From JAQGMO01 sp050954505 (GTDB lineage: Bacteria; Pseudomonadota; Gammaproteobacteria; Burkholderiales; Burkholderiaceae_D), in the NCBI GenBank assembly GCA_050954505.1, contig JBPBPY010000085.1:1-22221 (forward strand): 22,221 nt of DNA. Reading direction: 5' to 3'. Below the pieces are notes generated by a model. The model saw only the letters and a program-made list of their open reading frames with translations. It was not told the DNA's origin and did not search any database. This document shows, in pieces, positions 15,201 to 22,129 of this stretch. Position numbers and translations under genes: made by a program. Numbering within the stretch: the first letter of the stretch is position 1; each line of letters begins with the position of its first letter.

Positions 15201-16913
15201 ATGTCTAACAGAAGTATCGATGCAGCGGGGCGCGTGCCACACCCGTTGAATCCTGATCACCATGCCAAGGTGGGGCAACAACCGGCCGCGGGAAGCGCCG
15301 GCGATGGACAGACTTCCACACCGCCGCCCACACAGCCGCACACACCACGGACGACACCGGTAGTGCAAAGGCGCGCGCTCGACGGCAGCATGTCGTTGCC
15401 GACACCAGGCCAGGGCGTCGGCGCGCAAGTTGCACCGAATCCAAACGGTTCACAGCGGTCTGCGGCGCCACAGCCCGGACCTGGAGCCGAAGCCAAAAAC
15501 GGTAAAAACGTTGGCGCCAAATCAAAAATGAAAGCGGAAAAGCCGCACAATAAGGAAACGGGAAAAACCAAAAAAGCCGCGCACGCCGAAAAGAAGCAGA
15601 AGGCCCAAAGCAAGCCCAACCAGAACGTCCCGGCGCAGCAGCAAAGCACTGCACCAAATCCAGGCATGGTGCTGCCGCCCACCGGTGACCGTCCTGCACC
15701 CGAGCAAGCCGGGCACCATGCAGCGCCGCCAGTTGGCAATCCTCCGGCGCCTGGGCAGGCTGCGCAGAATGCACAGAATGCACCGGCCACCAATGACGAG
15801 GTGTTCGATGAAATCGGTGCCGAGCAGGTAGACGGGGCGGCGGGCAAGAAACCGAAGTATGACTGGAAAAAAGAATCCAGGGAGCTCAAGGTCCTGGTGG
15901 CCAAACTCGAGCATTTGCTGCTGGAGCTGCAGGAGTTTCTGACACCAGGCAGTACCGTGGACCAACGCTTTACCGAATTGCGCCAGACCTTGACGGCGGC
16001 CAAAACAGCCGTGGAAAAAGCGGAAGTCCTGCCTCTCATTGCGTGTGCCGAATACCAATTCGGGCAGCTATGCAACAAAATCGATTTCATCCTGCAGTAT
16101 AACTATAGCGGTACGGAGCGGTCGGGCGCGGCGGCGGAACTCAGAACAAAGATGGAAGCTGCGCTCAGGGAAATGAGGGAAGATATTGCCGCGCTACGCA
16201 AACAATATCCTGATGAATTCCCGGTCCATACCGAACCTCAATGGCGCACCCCACGTGGTCAGCAAGGACAGGGTGGCAATGGCATGGTGCAGCAAGCGCT
16301 GCCACAGCAGCTGCAGCAACCGCAGCAACCGCAGCAGCCGCAGCAACCACAGCAACCGGAGCAATTGGTACCGCAGGCCTTGCAACAGTTGCCACAGATG
16401 CAAGCGCCGCAACAGCCGGCAGCACAGCAGCCGCAGCAATTGATGCCACAGCCGCAGTTCCTCCCGCAGCAGGCTGGATCAGCGCTGCAGCAACCGGTGC
16501 AACAACCTGGCCAGCAAGCGAACGCCCTGGCTAACGCCGGCGTATCGAACAACGGTACAGGGAGTAATGGTGCGCCTGCGCAAGCGGCAGCGAATGCCGG
16601 CACAAAACCACAGCAAAACATGGGGGAAGAAACGCACAAGACAGAGAAGCCGGGAATAGTCAATCGAATTGTCGATGTCTTCAAGGGAGTGAATGAATCT
16701 CTCAAGAAGCCTGGCAGGTTCCAATCGACTCGTCATTCAACGTTGGCTGAAAACGCGAACGCAAGTGCAAGCGGAACTGGTCGTGCAGCGAGTGGCCGTG
16801 GCGCTGTGACGTCAACCACTGCAGCCGCCAACAATGCTGCAGGCGCAGCAGCGGCACCACAGCCGCCGGCAAATACCACCTCCATTACAACGGGTCAGCC
16901 GCCGTTGAACTGA
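15201..16913 (+). CDS. Lys/Pro/Gln-rich low-complexity protein, candidate T3SS effector
   Basis: The ATG at 15201 lies 8 bp after a TCTGGAG site and is preferred over the in-frame GTG at 15192; it gives 570 aa. Family not recognised. Residues 1-90 are Pro/Ser/Gly-rich, as expected for a secretion leader. A Lys-rich stretch at about 95-145 contains KMKAEKPHNKETGKTKKAAH. A structured helical domain lies at about 199-346 (ELKVLVAKLEHLLLELQEFL). A PQQ/PQ repeat tract at about 370-415 is followed by a Gln/Ala-rich linker. A small helical motif (GIVNRIVDVFKGVNESLKKP) precedes an Ala/Ser/Thr tail. No membrane helix is present, so a pore-forming translocator is unlikely. Being immediately downstream of two CesT-type chaperones is the strongest hint that it is exported. 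A needle-associated, regulatory or anti-sigma role cannot be excluded. Confidence 0.88.
   Translation: MSNRSIDAAGRVPHPLNPDHHAKVGQQPAAGSAGDGQTSTPPPTQPHTPRTTPVVQRRALDGSMSLPTPGQGVGAQVAPNPNGSQRSAAPQPGPGAEAKNGKNVGAKSKMKAEKPHNKETGKTKKAAHAEKKQKAQSKPNQNVPAQQQSTAPNPGMVLPPTGDRPAPEQAGHHAAPPVGNPPAPGQAAQNAQNAPATNDEVFDEIGAEQVDGAAGKKPKYDWKKESRELKVLVAKLEHLLLELQEFLTPGSTVDQRFTELRQTLTAAKTAVEKAEVLPLIACAEYQFGQLCNKIDFILQYNYSGTERSGAAAELRTKMEAALREMREDIAALRKQYPDEFPVHTEPQWRTPRGQQGQGGNGMVQQALPQQLQQPQQPQQPQQPQQPEQLVPQALQQLPQMQAPQQPAAQQPQQLMPQPQFLPQQAGSALQQPVQQPGQQANALANAGVSNNGTGSNGAPAQAAANAGTKPQQNMGEETHKTEKPGIVNRIVDVFKGVNESLKKPGRFQSTRHSTLAENANASASGTGRAASGRGAVTSTTAAANNAAGAAAAPQPPANTTSITTGQPPLN
16312..16443 (+). repeat. 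Gln/Pro-coding microrepeat (CAGCAACCG-type)
   Basis: Imperfect 9-base units of the CAGCAACCG/CAACCGCAG kind encode runs of PQQ and QQPQ inside the 15201-16913 gene. The tract is dense at 16312-16362 and more degenerate to about 16443. Slippage within it would change the length of the Gln/Pro linker in three-residue steps without breaking the frame. Confidence 0.8.
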
Positions 16914-16939
16914 CGGCATCATTGTCCCGCTCTGGTTTT

Positions 16940-16965
16940 CTGCGCAGCCCGCCAGGGCTGCGCAG
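16940..16965 (+). terminator. Strong hairpin after the Gln/Pro-rich gene
   Basis: CTGCGCAGCCC at 16940-16950 pairs perfectly with GGGCTGCGCAG at 16955-16965 around the 4-base loop GCCA, an 11-bp GC-rich stem 24 bp after the stop of the 15201-16913 gene. No T-run follows, so it may act as a 3'-end stabiliser or a weak terminator ahead of the better one at 17061. Confidence 0.5.
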
Positions 16966-17014
16966 TGTAATGGGATTCAATGCACCGTCCAGGTAGCTTG
17001 GTGGTTGATAAAAT

Positions 17015-17031
17015 TTCAAACCCTGTTTGAA
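17015..17031. promoter_or_regulatory. Perfect palindrome, possible operator
   Basis: The sequence TTCAAAC-CCT-GTTTGAA, at about 17015-17031, is a perfect 7-bp inverted repeat with a 3-base centre and extends imperfectly into flanking AAAT/ATTT. It has the size and symmetry of a dimeric regulator site. A looser inverted repeat (ATTGAA-N6-TTCAAT, 17035-17052) follows directly. No target promoter can be assigned. Confidence 0.35.
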
Positions 17032-17060
17032 TTTATTGAATTATTTTTCAATGAATTTGG

Positions 17061-17104
17061 AAGCGCCATTCCTGATTACGAGTCGGGAGTGGCGTTTTTG
17101 TTTT
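17061..17104 (+). terminator. Rho-independent terminator
   Basis: CGCCATTCC at 17064-17072 pairs with GGAGTGGCG at 17086-17094 (one G-U wobble, 13-base loop) and is followed at once by TTTTTGTTTT. This is a textbook intrinsic terminator on the plus strand. It would end transcription of the chaperone/effector operon and insulate the ECF sigma gene. Confidence 0.75.
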
Positions 17105-17234
17105 GAGAACGCTTACGCCTTGACCACGCTTTCCATCGGTCCGTTTTGCATTTCAATCCAAGGCCATTTTGCCCGCTGTGCACTGTATGCCATTCCAGTT
17201 CTGCGCAATTTTCCAATGGCAACTTTATTGTTAG

Positions 17235-17265
17235 GGATTACTAATTTTTCTGTCTTAGTAAATCC
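17235..17265. promoter_or_regulatory. AT-rich dyad, possible regulator site
   Basis: GGATTACTAA at 17235-17244 and TTAGTAAATCC at 17255-17265 form a 10-bp inverted repeat with one bulged A and a 10-base centre. It lies about 290 bp upstream of the ECF sigma gene. The T-run is in the loop, not after the stem, so a terminator is unlikely; a protein-binding site or structured 5' leader is more plausible. Confidence 0.35.
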
Positions 17266-17554
17266 GATTCGCCGATCATTTTAGAAAGTCAATCCCATCA
17301 ATCCGGGAATTGGCAAGACGCCTCCACCACATTTCCAGTTGACCGTGTGTTGCCGGAAGCATTTGTGTGAAAGCCCGTTCTTGCCAACAAGCTGTTGCAG
17401 CGTCTGCAATAGACCAGACGGTGTGTTGACTTTCCAGTTTCGCCGATGTCGGCACCTGTTCTTCGACAACGAAAAATCTGCCACGGCCCACCCACGTGCT
17501 GCGATGTCGAATCAACAGAAATCGTAACAAGCAATACCACCGGAGTCAGGAAAT

Positions 17555-18265
17555 ATGAACGCTATCCTCACCAGTGAGCAGGTGCACAGTGGCCACGATG
17601 TGCACAGCCTCATGCCGCTCGAGGCAATCGAGGCGATCGAGGAAATCGAGGTTGTTGGCAGCATCGACGTCATCGACACGGACGATTATCTGTCAGCATA
17701 TGCAGTGGAGGTGGAGTCCAGTGACGACACAGTGTCCTGCTGCGACCGCAATGCACTGTTCAGCCAGTTGGTATCGCAACATCAGGGACGGCTGTACCGC
17801 TTCGTTACCAAGTACATTGACCACCCCGATGATGCCGCCGACATCGCCCAGCAAGCCTTTGCTGAAGCGGCGCGCACCATCGAGAGTTTTCGCGGTGATT
17901 CCAAGTTGTCGACATGGCTGTTCGGCATTGCCATGAACATGGTGCGCAATTACCTCAGCCGTGCGCCACACCGCCTGTACAAATTCGAAAGTGAAGATAC
18001 GCTGACCGGCTTGCTGTCTGCGGCGATCGACCCCAGCGATGAGGCCAGCCAGAAGGAGCTGCTCAAACTGGTGCTGGAAGCGCTGGCAGAATTGCCCAAG
18101 GAAATGAGCGAAGTCTTGACCATGGTGGCAGTGGAGGAAATTTCCTATCAAGAGGTGGCGGTGTTGCTGTCAATCCCTCTGGGCACTGTGCGCAGCAGGG
18201 TGTCGCGCGCGCGCGCCGTGCTGCGCGAACATTTTGAAACCGCCGGTGTCAGCTTGCTGTTTTAA
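17555..18265 (+). CDS. ECF-type RNA polymerase sigma factor, probable T3SS regulator (BtrS/HrpL-like role)
   Basis: The 236-aa protein has sigma region 2 at about residues 65-137 (LYRFVTKYIDHPDDAADIAQ, then FRGDSKLSTWLFGIAMNMVR) and region 4 at about 168-224 (LAELPKEMSEVLTMVAVEEI, then YQEVAVLLSIPLGTVRSRVS). No region 3 is present, which defines the ECF class. The first 60 or so residues are an unusual acidic extension with repeated Ile/Glu (PLEAIEAIEEIEVVGSIDVI). The start at 17555 follows AGGA. It stands alone, separated by 52 bp from the convergent sctL. Its place inside the locus parallels Bordetella BtrS, which controls the bsc genes. The GGAAC-N16-TTACT motifs at 2054 and 14044 are candidate targets. 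No adjacent anti-sigma gene is evident. Confidence 0.93.
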   Translation: MNAILTSEQVHSGHDVHSLMPLEAIEAIEEIEVVGSIDVIDTDDYLSAYAVEVESSDDTVSCCDRNALFSQLVSQHQGRLYRFVTKYIDHPDDAADIAQQAFAEAARTIESFRGDSKLSTWLFGIAMNMVRNYLSRAPHRLYKFESEDTLTGLLSAAIDPSDEASQKELLKLVLEALAELPKEMSEVLTMVAVEEISYQEVAVLLSIPLGTVRSRVSRARAVLREHFETAGVSLLF

Positions 18266-18317
18266 CCCACGCCACACCTGGTCGGACTGCGTCGGGTCTG
18301 GCCGGGTAACCGCACTT

Positions 18318-18944
18318 TCAAGGTTCCCGCGAACCGAATACACTCTTGAATGTTTCACGCAGGGTTTCGAGCTGGCCTGACATGCTTGCTTCCACGGTAC
18401 CGATCTCCGACTCCACCAGGCACTCATCGATCTTGCGGCTGGCGTCGCCCATGACCTCGATCAAGGCAATGGTGGGATAGCTTTCCTGCAGATTGCCCAG
18501 GTGCGAGCGCACCGCTTCCACCTGGCTTGGATGCACGCGCACGGTCAAATGTTTTTGGGTGCGCACCAGACCAAGTGCATTGCGCACCACGGTCAAGACG
18601 CGTTCGCGGTCATTGAAGTCGCTGACGATGCGGCGCACTGCATCGAGTACCAGCTCGGCCATTTTTTCCTCGACACCGGAAAAATATTCCACCGTCTTGC
18701 CGACAATACGAATCATGTCATCGGTCTGGCGCAGCTTGGCAGTTTCGGTTCCTTCACGAAAGCCGCGTTCCTGTTCCGCCACATAGGCGGCCTGAGCCGA
18801 GCCGACAATTTCACCATGGCGGCGCATGGCGTCACTGATGGCTTGCTCAGCCTGTTTGTAGGCCCAGAAGTCGCGTGCCTTGATGACCTTCGACGACAGG
18901 TCGGGTTTGCTCAAGGACGCATCGCCGCGCAAGAAGAAATCCAT
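18318..18944 (-). CDS. sctL: T3SS ATPase-regulating stator protein SctL (YscL/HrpE)
   Basis: SctL links the SctN ATPase to SctQ in the sorting platform and is the counterpart of FliH. The 208-aa length is typical. A charged coiled-coil part at about residues 25-75 precedes the conserved C-terminal domain. That domain includes KMAELVLDAVRRIVSDFNDR, the VRVHPSQVEAVRSHLG strand-helix, and DECLVESEIGTVEASMSGQL, which matches the family's CxxETExGxVDAS region. The ATG at 18944 has a good CTGGAG site upstream. It overlaps the 3' end of sctK by 34 bp and is the last gene of the minus-strand operon, convergent with the sigma gene. Confidence 0.95.
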   Translation of the reverse strand: MDFFLRGDASLSKPDLSSKVIKARDFWAYKQAEQAISDAMRRHGEIVGSAQAAYVAEQERGFREGTETAKLRQTDDMIRIVGKTVEYFSGVEEKMAELVLDAVRRIVSDFNDRERVLTVVRNALGLVRTQKHLTVRVHPSQVEAVRSHLGNLQESYPTIALIEVMGDASRKIDECLVESEIGTVEASMSGQLETLRETFKSVFGSREP

Positions 18945-19588
18945 TTTGACTCCAGGGTGGAAAACACCGCATGCACCACATGTGCCGCTCGTGTGCGGGA
19001 CAGCGGCAGTGTGGTGTGCAGCGGTGGAAACTTCAGGCGCACACGCAATAACAATTCATCGGGCGCATCATCGAGGCTGCTGGCAATCCATGCAAAACCC
19101 AGTTGTTCGACCGACATGTTTTCATCGATTGCCGCATCGGCTTTGACCTGCGGCAGCAAGCTTGCACTGCTCATGACAAACTGATACGCCGATGGCGTCA
19201 GGCGTTCCTTCCACGCCAGAACCTCTTCACGCGACACACAGCGGCGTGCCTGCGGCGCCAGCAGCACGGCGCCAACATGACGGGCCAGGCGCAGCATGCG
19301 CATCCGGTCGAGCAAGGCAAGCGGCCAGGTTCGTTGTTGCGGATCGAAGCAGGGTCGCTCGGCCAGGCCGATTTGTTGCAGAATCAATTTTGACAGCGGC
19401 CTGCGCGCACGCGCCGTCTCCCAGATCCGCTGGTTGAGCGGCAGGGGAAGGAATTGCTGCTGCCGAGCCGGATGCAGGTAGTCGGCCGGGGCATAATTGA
19501 ACGCATACATCAAGCGGAACAAATCCGGGTGGTGCGCGATCAAGGCCCGCAGTTGCGCAGCATCCGTGCCGGCTGCAATCCCGGTCAC
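18911..19588 (-). CDS. sctK: T3SS sorting-platform protein SctK (YscK family)
   Basis: SctK connects the cytoplasmic SctQ pods to the inner-membrane ring. The 225-aa product starts at GTG 19588, giving a GTGA overlap with the sctJ stop. Family-like features are the N-terminal FRLMYAFNYAPADYLHPA and an Arg/Leu-rich middle (LALLDRMRMLRLARHVGAVL). The C-terminal part includes ALHTTL-like beta segments and ends over the sctL start. SctK is poorly conserved, so its position between sctJ and sctL is an important part of the call. The overlaps on both sides suggest tight co-translation. Confidence 0.88.
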   Translation of the reverse strand: MTGIAAGTDAAQLRALIAHHPDLFRLMYAFNYAPADYLHPARQQQFLPLPLNQRIWETARARRPLSKLILQQIGLAERPCFDPQQRTWPLALLDRMRMLRLARHVGAVLLAPQARRCVSREEVLAWKERLTPSAYQFVMSSASLLPQVKADAAIDENMSVEQLGFAWIASSLDDAPDELLLRVRLKFPPLHTTLPLSRTRAAHVVHAVFSTLESKWISSCAAMRP

Positions 19589-20535
19589 GATGGTTCAACC
19601 GGGGTCATTCTGTTCTTGCGGCGAAACAAGCCGCCCAGTGTGCGCCCGGCCAGACCAGCACCACCGCCACCATTGCCGTTGCCTGCGCCACCGTTCCCAT
19701 TTGTCTCGTCGATGCCGCCATTGCCTGGACCGCCTGTTGTTCCGTAACCCGCCGTGCGCCGCTTGCCAGCGATCCGCCAGCCAACCAAGCCTGATGCCGC
19801 CAGGACCGTCAGGCCGATCGCCAGCCAGCCATACAAGGGCAGCGGGCCAGCCATGCCGCTGTCGGGCTGGCTGGCTGTGGCGACAGGACCGGCCCGGGAA
19901 CCGTCACCAGCCGGCTTGGGCATCGCTTGCAGCAAGACCACTGATACTTTTTCTGCACTCAGACCGGGAATGCTGTTGGCCACCAGCCGCTTGATCTGCG
20001 GGATCGAGTCGTCGATGTTGTAGCCGTGGCGGTATTTGATGAACACCGCCGCCGACGAGGGCATGGCCGGGTCGCTGCCACTGCTGCGCTCCGGCAGCAC
20101 GACATGGACACGGGCCTTGACCACACCGTCGATGAAGGCAATTGTCGCCGAGAGTTCCTGCGACAGTGCCCACAGATAACGTGCGCGTTCTTCCAGTGGC
20201 GAGGAAATCAATCCTTCCTTGCGGAATACATCGCCCATCCTGACATAGCGGTCGCGTGGCAAGCCTTCGGCTTCGAGTGTGGAAATGGCGCGCGCCATCT
20301 GCGCTTGCTCCACCTGCAAGCTGACGGCGCCTTCCTTGCCCGCCACTTTTTTTGCCCGGATGTTTGCCTCAAGCAGCGCCGACAAGACTTCATTGGCTTC
20401 ACTTTCGGGAATGTCGGTCAGCAGATCTGCCGAAGCACCACAGCCCGCAAGCATGAAATTGATCAGCATCGTGCAGGCCAACGCGCGCAGGAAGTGTTTG
20501 ATCAGTTGCAGCGTGTCACGACGATCTGTGCGCAT
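19585..20535 (-). CDS. sctJ: T3SS inner-membrane ring lipoprotein SctJ (YscJ/HrcJ)
   Basis: SctJ is the lipoprotein of the inner-membrane ring. The 316-aa product has a lipoprotein signal with lipobox LAGC and lipidation Cys at about residue 32. Two ring-building domains follow, containing LLTDIPESEANEVLSALLEA, GLPRDRYVRMGDVFRKEGLI and the second-domain motif ARVHVVLPERSS. A C-terminal transmembrane helix lies at about 234-255. After the helix, residues about 262-298 are an unusual Gly/Asn-rich stretch (GNGGAGNGNGGGG) that makes the protein longer than the usual 240-270 aa. The ATG at 20535 is 12 bp after the end of sctI, with a weak ribosome-binding site. sctK overlaps its 3' end by 4 bp. 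Confidence 0.97.
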   Translation of the reverse strand: MRTDRRDTLQLIKHFLRALACTMLINFMLAGCGASADLLTDIPESEANEVLSALLEANIRAKKVAGKEGAVSLQVEQAQMARAISTLEAEGLPRDRYVRMGDVFRKEGLISSPLEERARYLWALSQELSATIAFIDGVVKARVHVVLPERSSGSDPAMPSSAAVFIKYRHGYNIDDSIPQIKRLVANSIPGLSAEKVSVVLLQAMPKPAGDGSRAGPVATASQPDSGMAGPLPLYGWLAIGLTVLAASGLVGWRIAGKRRTAGYGTTGGPGNGGIDETNGNGGAGNGNGGGGAGLAGRTLGGLFRRKNRMTPVEPS

Positions 20536-20547
20536 GGGTGGTCCCGG

Positions 20548-20973
20548 TTATTGCAGTTTGGTCAGTTGATCAAGATGCCGTACTGCCAGCGAGGCACCCT
20601 TGCTGATCACCTCGATCTGCAGTGAAGTCGCTGACAGCTTGAGCTGGGTTCCCAGGAGTTGCGGCAAACTCATGACATCAAGATGCTCCAGCGCTTCGTG
20701 CGCATCCTTGACCATGGCCTGCTAGTTTTCACCAATGCGGTCGAGCTGGCCAAGAATGGCATCGCCCAGGGTGCCGCGATTGTCGTTGCTGCCGCGTGCC
20801 GGTCCTGCGGCATTGATCGCACCCGTGGCCGGGCCTTCCTCCACGCCCAGCAGGTCGGACAGGCGGGCAGCACCGCGGGCGGCGTCGTCGGTCATCAGCG
20901 GCGGCGCCGGGTCATCGGCCGGCATCTCCCTGATTTGTTCGATCATGGCAATGACCGATGTATCAAGTCCCAT
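20548..20973 (-). pseudogene. sctI: T3SS inner-rod protein SctI, interrupted by an in-frame TAG
   Basis: SctI forms the inner rod that anchors the needle. Starting at ATG 20973 (ATG 20976 is also possible, with GGGAG upstream), 83 codons are read before TAG at 20722-20724. The same frame then continues for 57 codons to TAA at 20548-20550. The downstream part carries the most conserved SctI features, including QLKLSATSLQIEVISKGASL and the terminal HLDQLTKLQ. The upstream part ends GQLDRIGEN, which joins naturally to QAMVKDAHEAL across the stop. The restored length of 141 aa is normal. One base change would create or repair the lesion. Options are a true nonsense mutation, a sequencing error, amber suppression, or restart at the ATG at 20715, which would give only the last 55 residues. 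UAG followed by CAG partly resembles leaky stop contexts. Confidence 0.88.
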
Positions 20974-21574
20974 CATCTTCTCCCGTTCTCGCTGCGGGTT
21001 CGCCCAGCAAGCGTCGCGCCAGGCGCAGCTCCGGGGTTTGTGCCGTGTTCTGGTCCAGCACCTGCCTGAGTACCCGCGTGCTTTCTGCCGAACGATTGGC
21101 CAGGCGCAGGGCCAGGCCGAGATACACCAGCAACTCGTCATCGCCGGGGTTGTTGCGCAAGCCTTCTTCACGCAGGATGCGCACCGCTTCGTCATGGTCG
21201 CCTGCTTCCAGCCGTGACATTGCCATGCCGATATACGCAAACGCGCGCTGCGGGCGCAGGTTGCGCAATCCTTCAAACAACAGCCGCGCGGCACCGGTAT
21301 GACCGGCGCCGCAGCCCATGAAGCCGATCTCGGCCAGCATGCGTATTTCCTCCGGCCGCAGCACGGGGGCAACCGCGCCGGCGCTGCCGATGTCATGCAA
21401 CGCGCCGCTTCGTACGCCATCGGTTTGTGCGCCATCGTTTGGGCTGCCTTGCGCTTCGGATCGCGTGCGCTCGTGCGCGCGCAGGCCTGGAGCAGCCTCC
21501 TCGCTGTTGCCGGTGCTGCGCTTCGCCTGCCCGGGGACAGGCAAGTTGGCTGCAGAGCTTGCCTGATCATGCAT
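20963..21574 (-). CDS. TPR-type T3SS protein in the yscG position (YscG/HrpB1-like)
   Basis: The ATG at 21574, preceded by AAGGGGAA, gives 203 aa. The frame is open further upstream, but that part overlaps the LcrH-type gene and is not needed. Residues 1-70 are hydrophilic and probably disordered. Residues about 72-185 are TPR-like helices (EEIRMLAEIGFMGCGAGHTG, LLFEGLRNLRPQRAFAYIGM, DDELLVYLGLALRLANRSAE). In Ysc-type loci the gene before the sctI region is yscG, a TPR co-chaperone of the needle subunit, and HrpB1-family proteins of plant pathogens look similar. A needle or early-substrate chaperone is the best inference. It overlaps the upstream chaperone gene by 8 bp and the sctI start by 11 bp. 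Confidence 0.85.
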   Translation of the reverse strand: MHDQASSAANLPVPGQAKRSTGNSEEAAPGLRAHERTRSEAQGSPNDGAQTDGVRSGALHDIGSAGAVAPVLRPEEIRMLAEIGFMGCGAGHTGAARLLFEGLRNLRPQRAFAYIGMAMSRLEAGDHDEAVRILREEGLRNNPGDDELLVYLGLALRLANRSAESTRVLRQVLDQNTAQTPELRLARRLLGEPAARTGEDDGT

Positions 21575-22085
21575 TGCTTTCCCCTTGCCCAGCCAGCCAC
21601 TGGCGGGCCAGGCCGGCCAGCTCGGCATGCTCAACCGCATTGCCGGCGCGCACAATGACCAGCCGCAATGCATCGAATCCGACTGCGTCCTGACCGATGG
21701 CAAAGAGGCATTGGGCCAGATGCATGGCCGGTACCGGATCGTCTTCGTCGACGGTCAGTACGGCAACGAAGAGGAGCACCGCCATGTCATACTGATGCAT
21801 CAGTTTGCGGCACATGGCATGGGCATTCAAATAACGAGGCGAGAGTGGCCGGTACAGCGCCAGCACTGCAAACACCTCGGCTGCCTGGGCAAACAGCCCG
21901 CGTTGAAACAGCTGCCAACCCTGGGCATAGATGACTTCGCATTCGCGATCACCCAGCCGTTTCGTTCCAGGCAGCGCCGCGCACGTGGCCTGGAGTGTTT
22001 CCATGCTCGGTGGCGCCATGCTGCGTTCGATGGTGGCACTGCCGGTGCTGCCATCGCCTTCATCGTCTTTCATTTGCCTGTCCAT
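21567..22085 (-). CDS. LcrH/SycD-type class II (translocator) T3SS chaperone
   Basis: Class II chaperones are TPR proteins that hold the hydrophobic translocators. From ATG 22085 the product is 172 aa, the usual size. A TTG at 22133, overlapping the preceding stop as TTGA, would give 188 aa and remains possible. The family core is clear: EVIYAQGWQLFQRGLFAQAA, then VFAVLALYRPLSPRYLNAHA, then DMAVLLFVAVLTVDEDDPVP and HLAQCLFAIGQDAVGFDALR. These match the three TPRs of SycD/LcrH/SicA. The client translocators are not in the window. The 3' end overlaps the YscG-like gene. Confidence 0.92.
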   Translation of the reverse strand: MDRQMKDDEGDGSTGSATIERSMAPPSMETLQATCAALPGTKRLGDRECEVIYAQGWQLFQRGLFAQAAEVFAVLALYRPLSPRYLNAHAMCRKLMHQYDMAVLLFVAVLTVDEDDPVPAMHLAQCLFAIGQDAVGFDALRLVIVRAGNAVEHAELAGLARQWLAGQGESNA

Positions 22086-22129
22086 GTCGGTCCCCGGTTT
22101 GCTGCACAAAACGCCTTGCTCAGATTCGT

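Larger units (their letters stand above)
16914..17554. other. AT-richer noncoding stretch before the ECF sigma gene
   Basis: About 640 bp without a convincing gene. Small open frames on both strands (for example 17027-17284 plus, 17276-17530 minus) lack good ribosome-binding sites and recognisable sequence. It is visibly AT-richer than its surroundings from about 17000 to 17300. It contains the hairpin at 16940-16965, the dyad at 17015-17031, the terminator at 17061-17104 and the dyad at 17235-17265. The promoter of the sigma gene must lie in the 3' part, but I could not identify it. Confidence 0.7.

Noticed and set aside
17218..17244. Third copy of the ECF-type motif (GGCAAC ... TTACTAA)
   Set aside because: The -35 part is GGCAAC, not GGAAC, and the spacer is 14 rather than 16 bases.
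17027..17284. Small plus-strand open frame of 85 codons
   Set aside because: It runs through the intrinsic terminator, lacks a ribosome-binding site and has an unconvincing composition.
17439..17465. Possible hrpII/PIP-type box (TTCG ... TTCG) upstream of the sigma gene
   Set aside because: The spacer between the two TTCG boxes is 19 bases, not the 15-16 required, and the flanking bases do not fit.
17276..17530. Minus-strand open frame of 84 codons in the sigma-gene upstream region, considered as a transposase remnant
   Set aside because: No recognisable transposase motif, terminal inverted repeat or target duplication could be seen.
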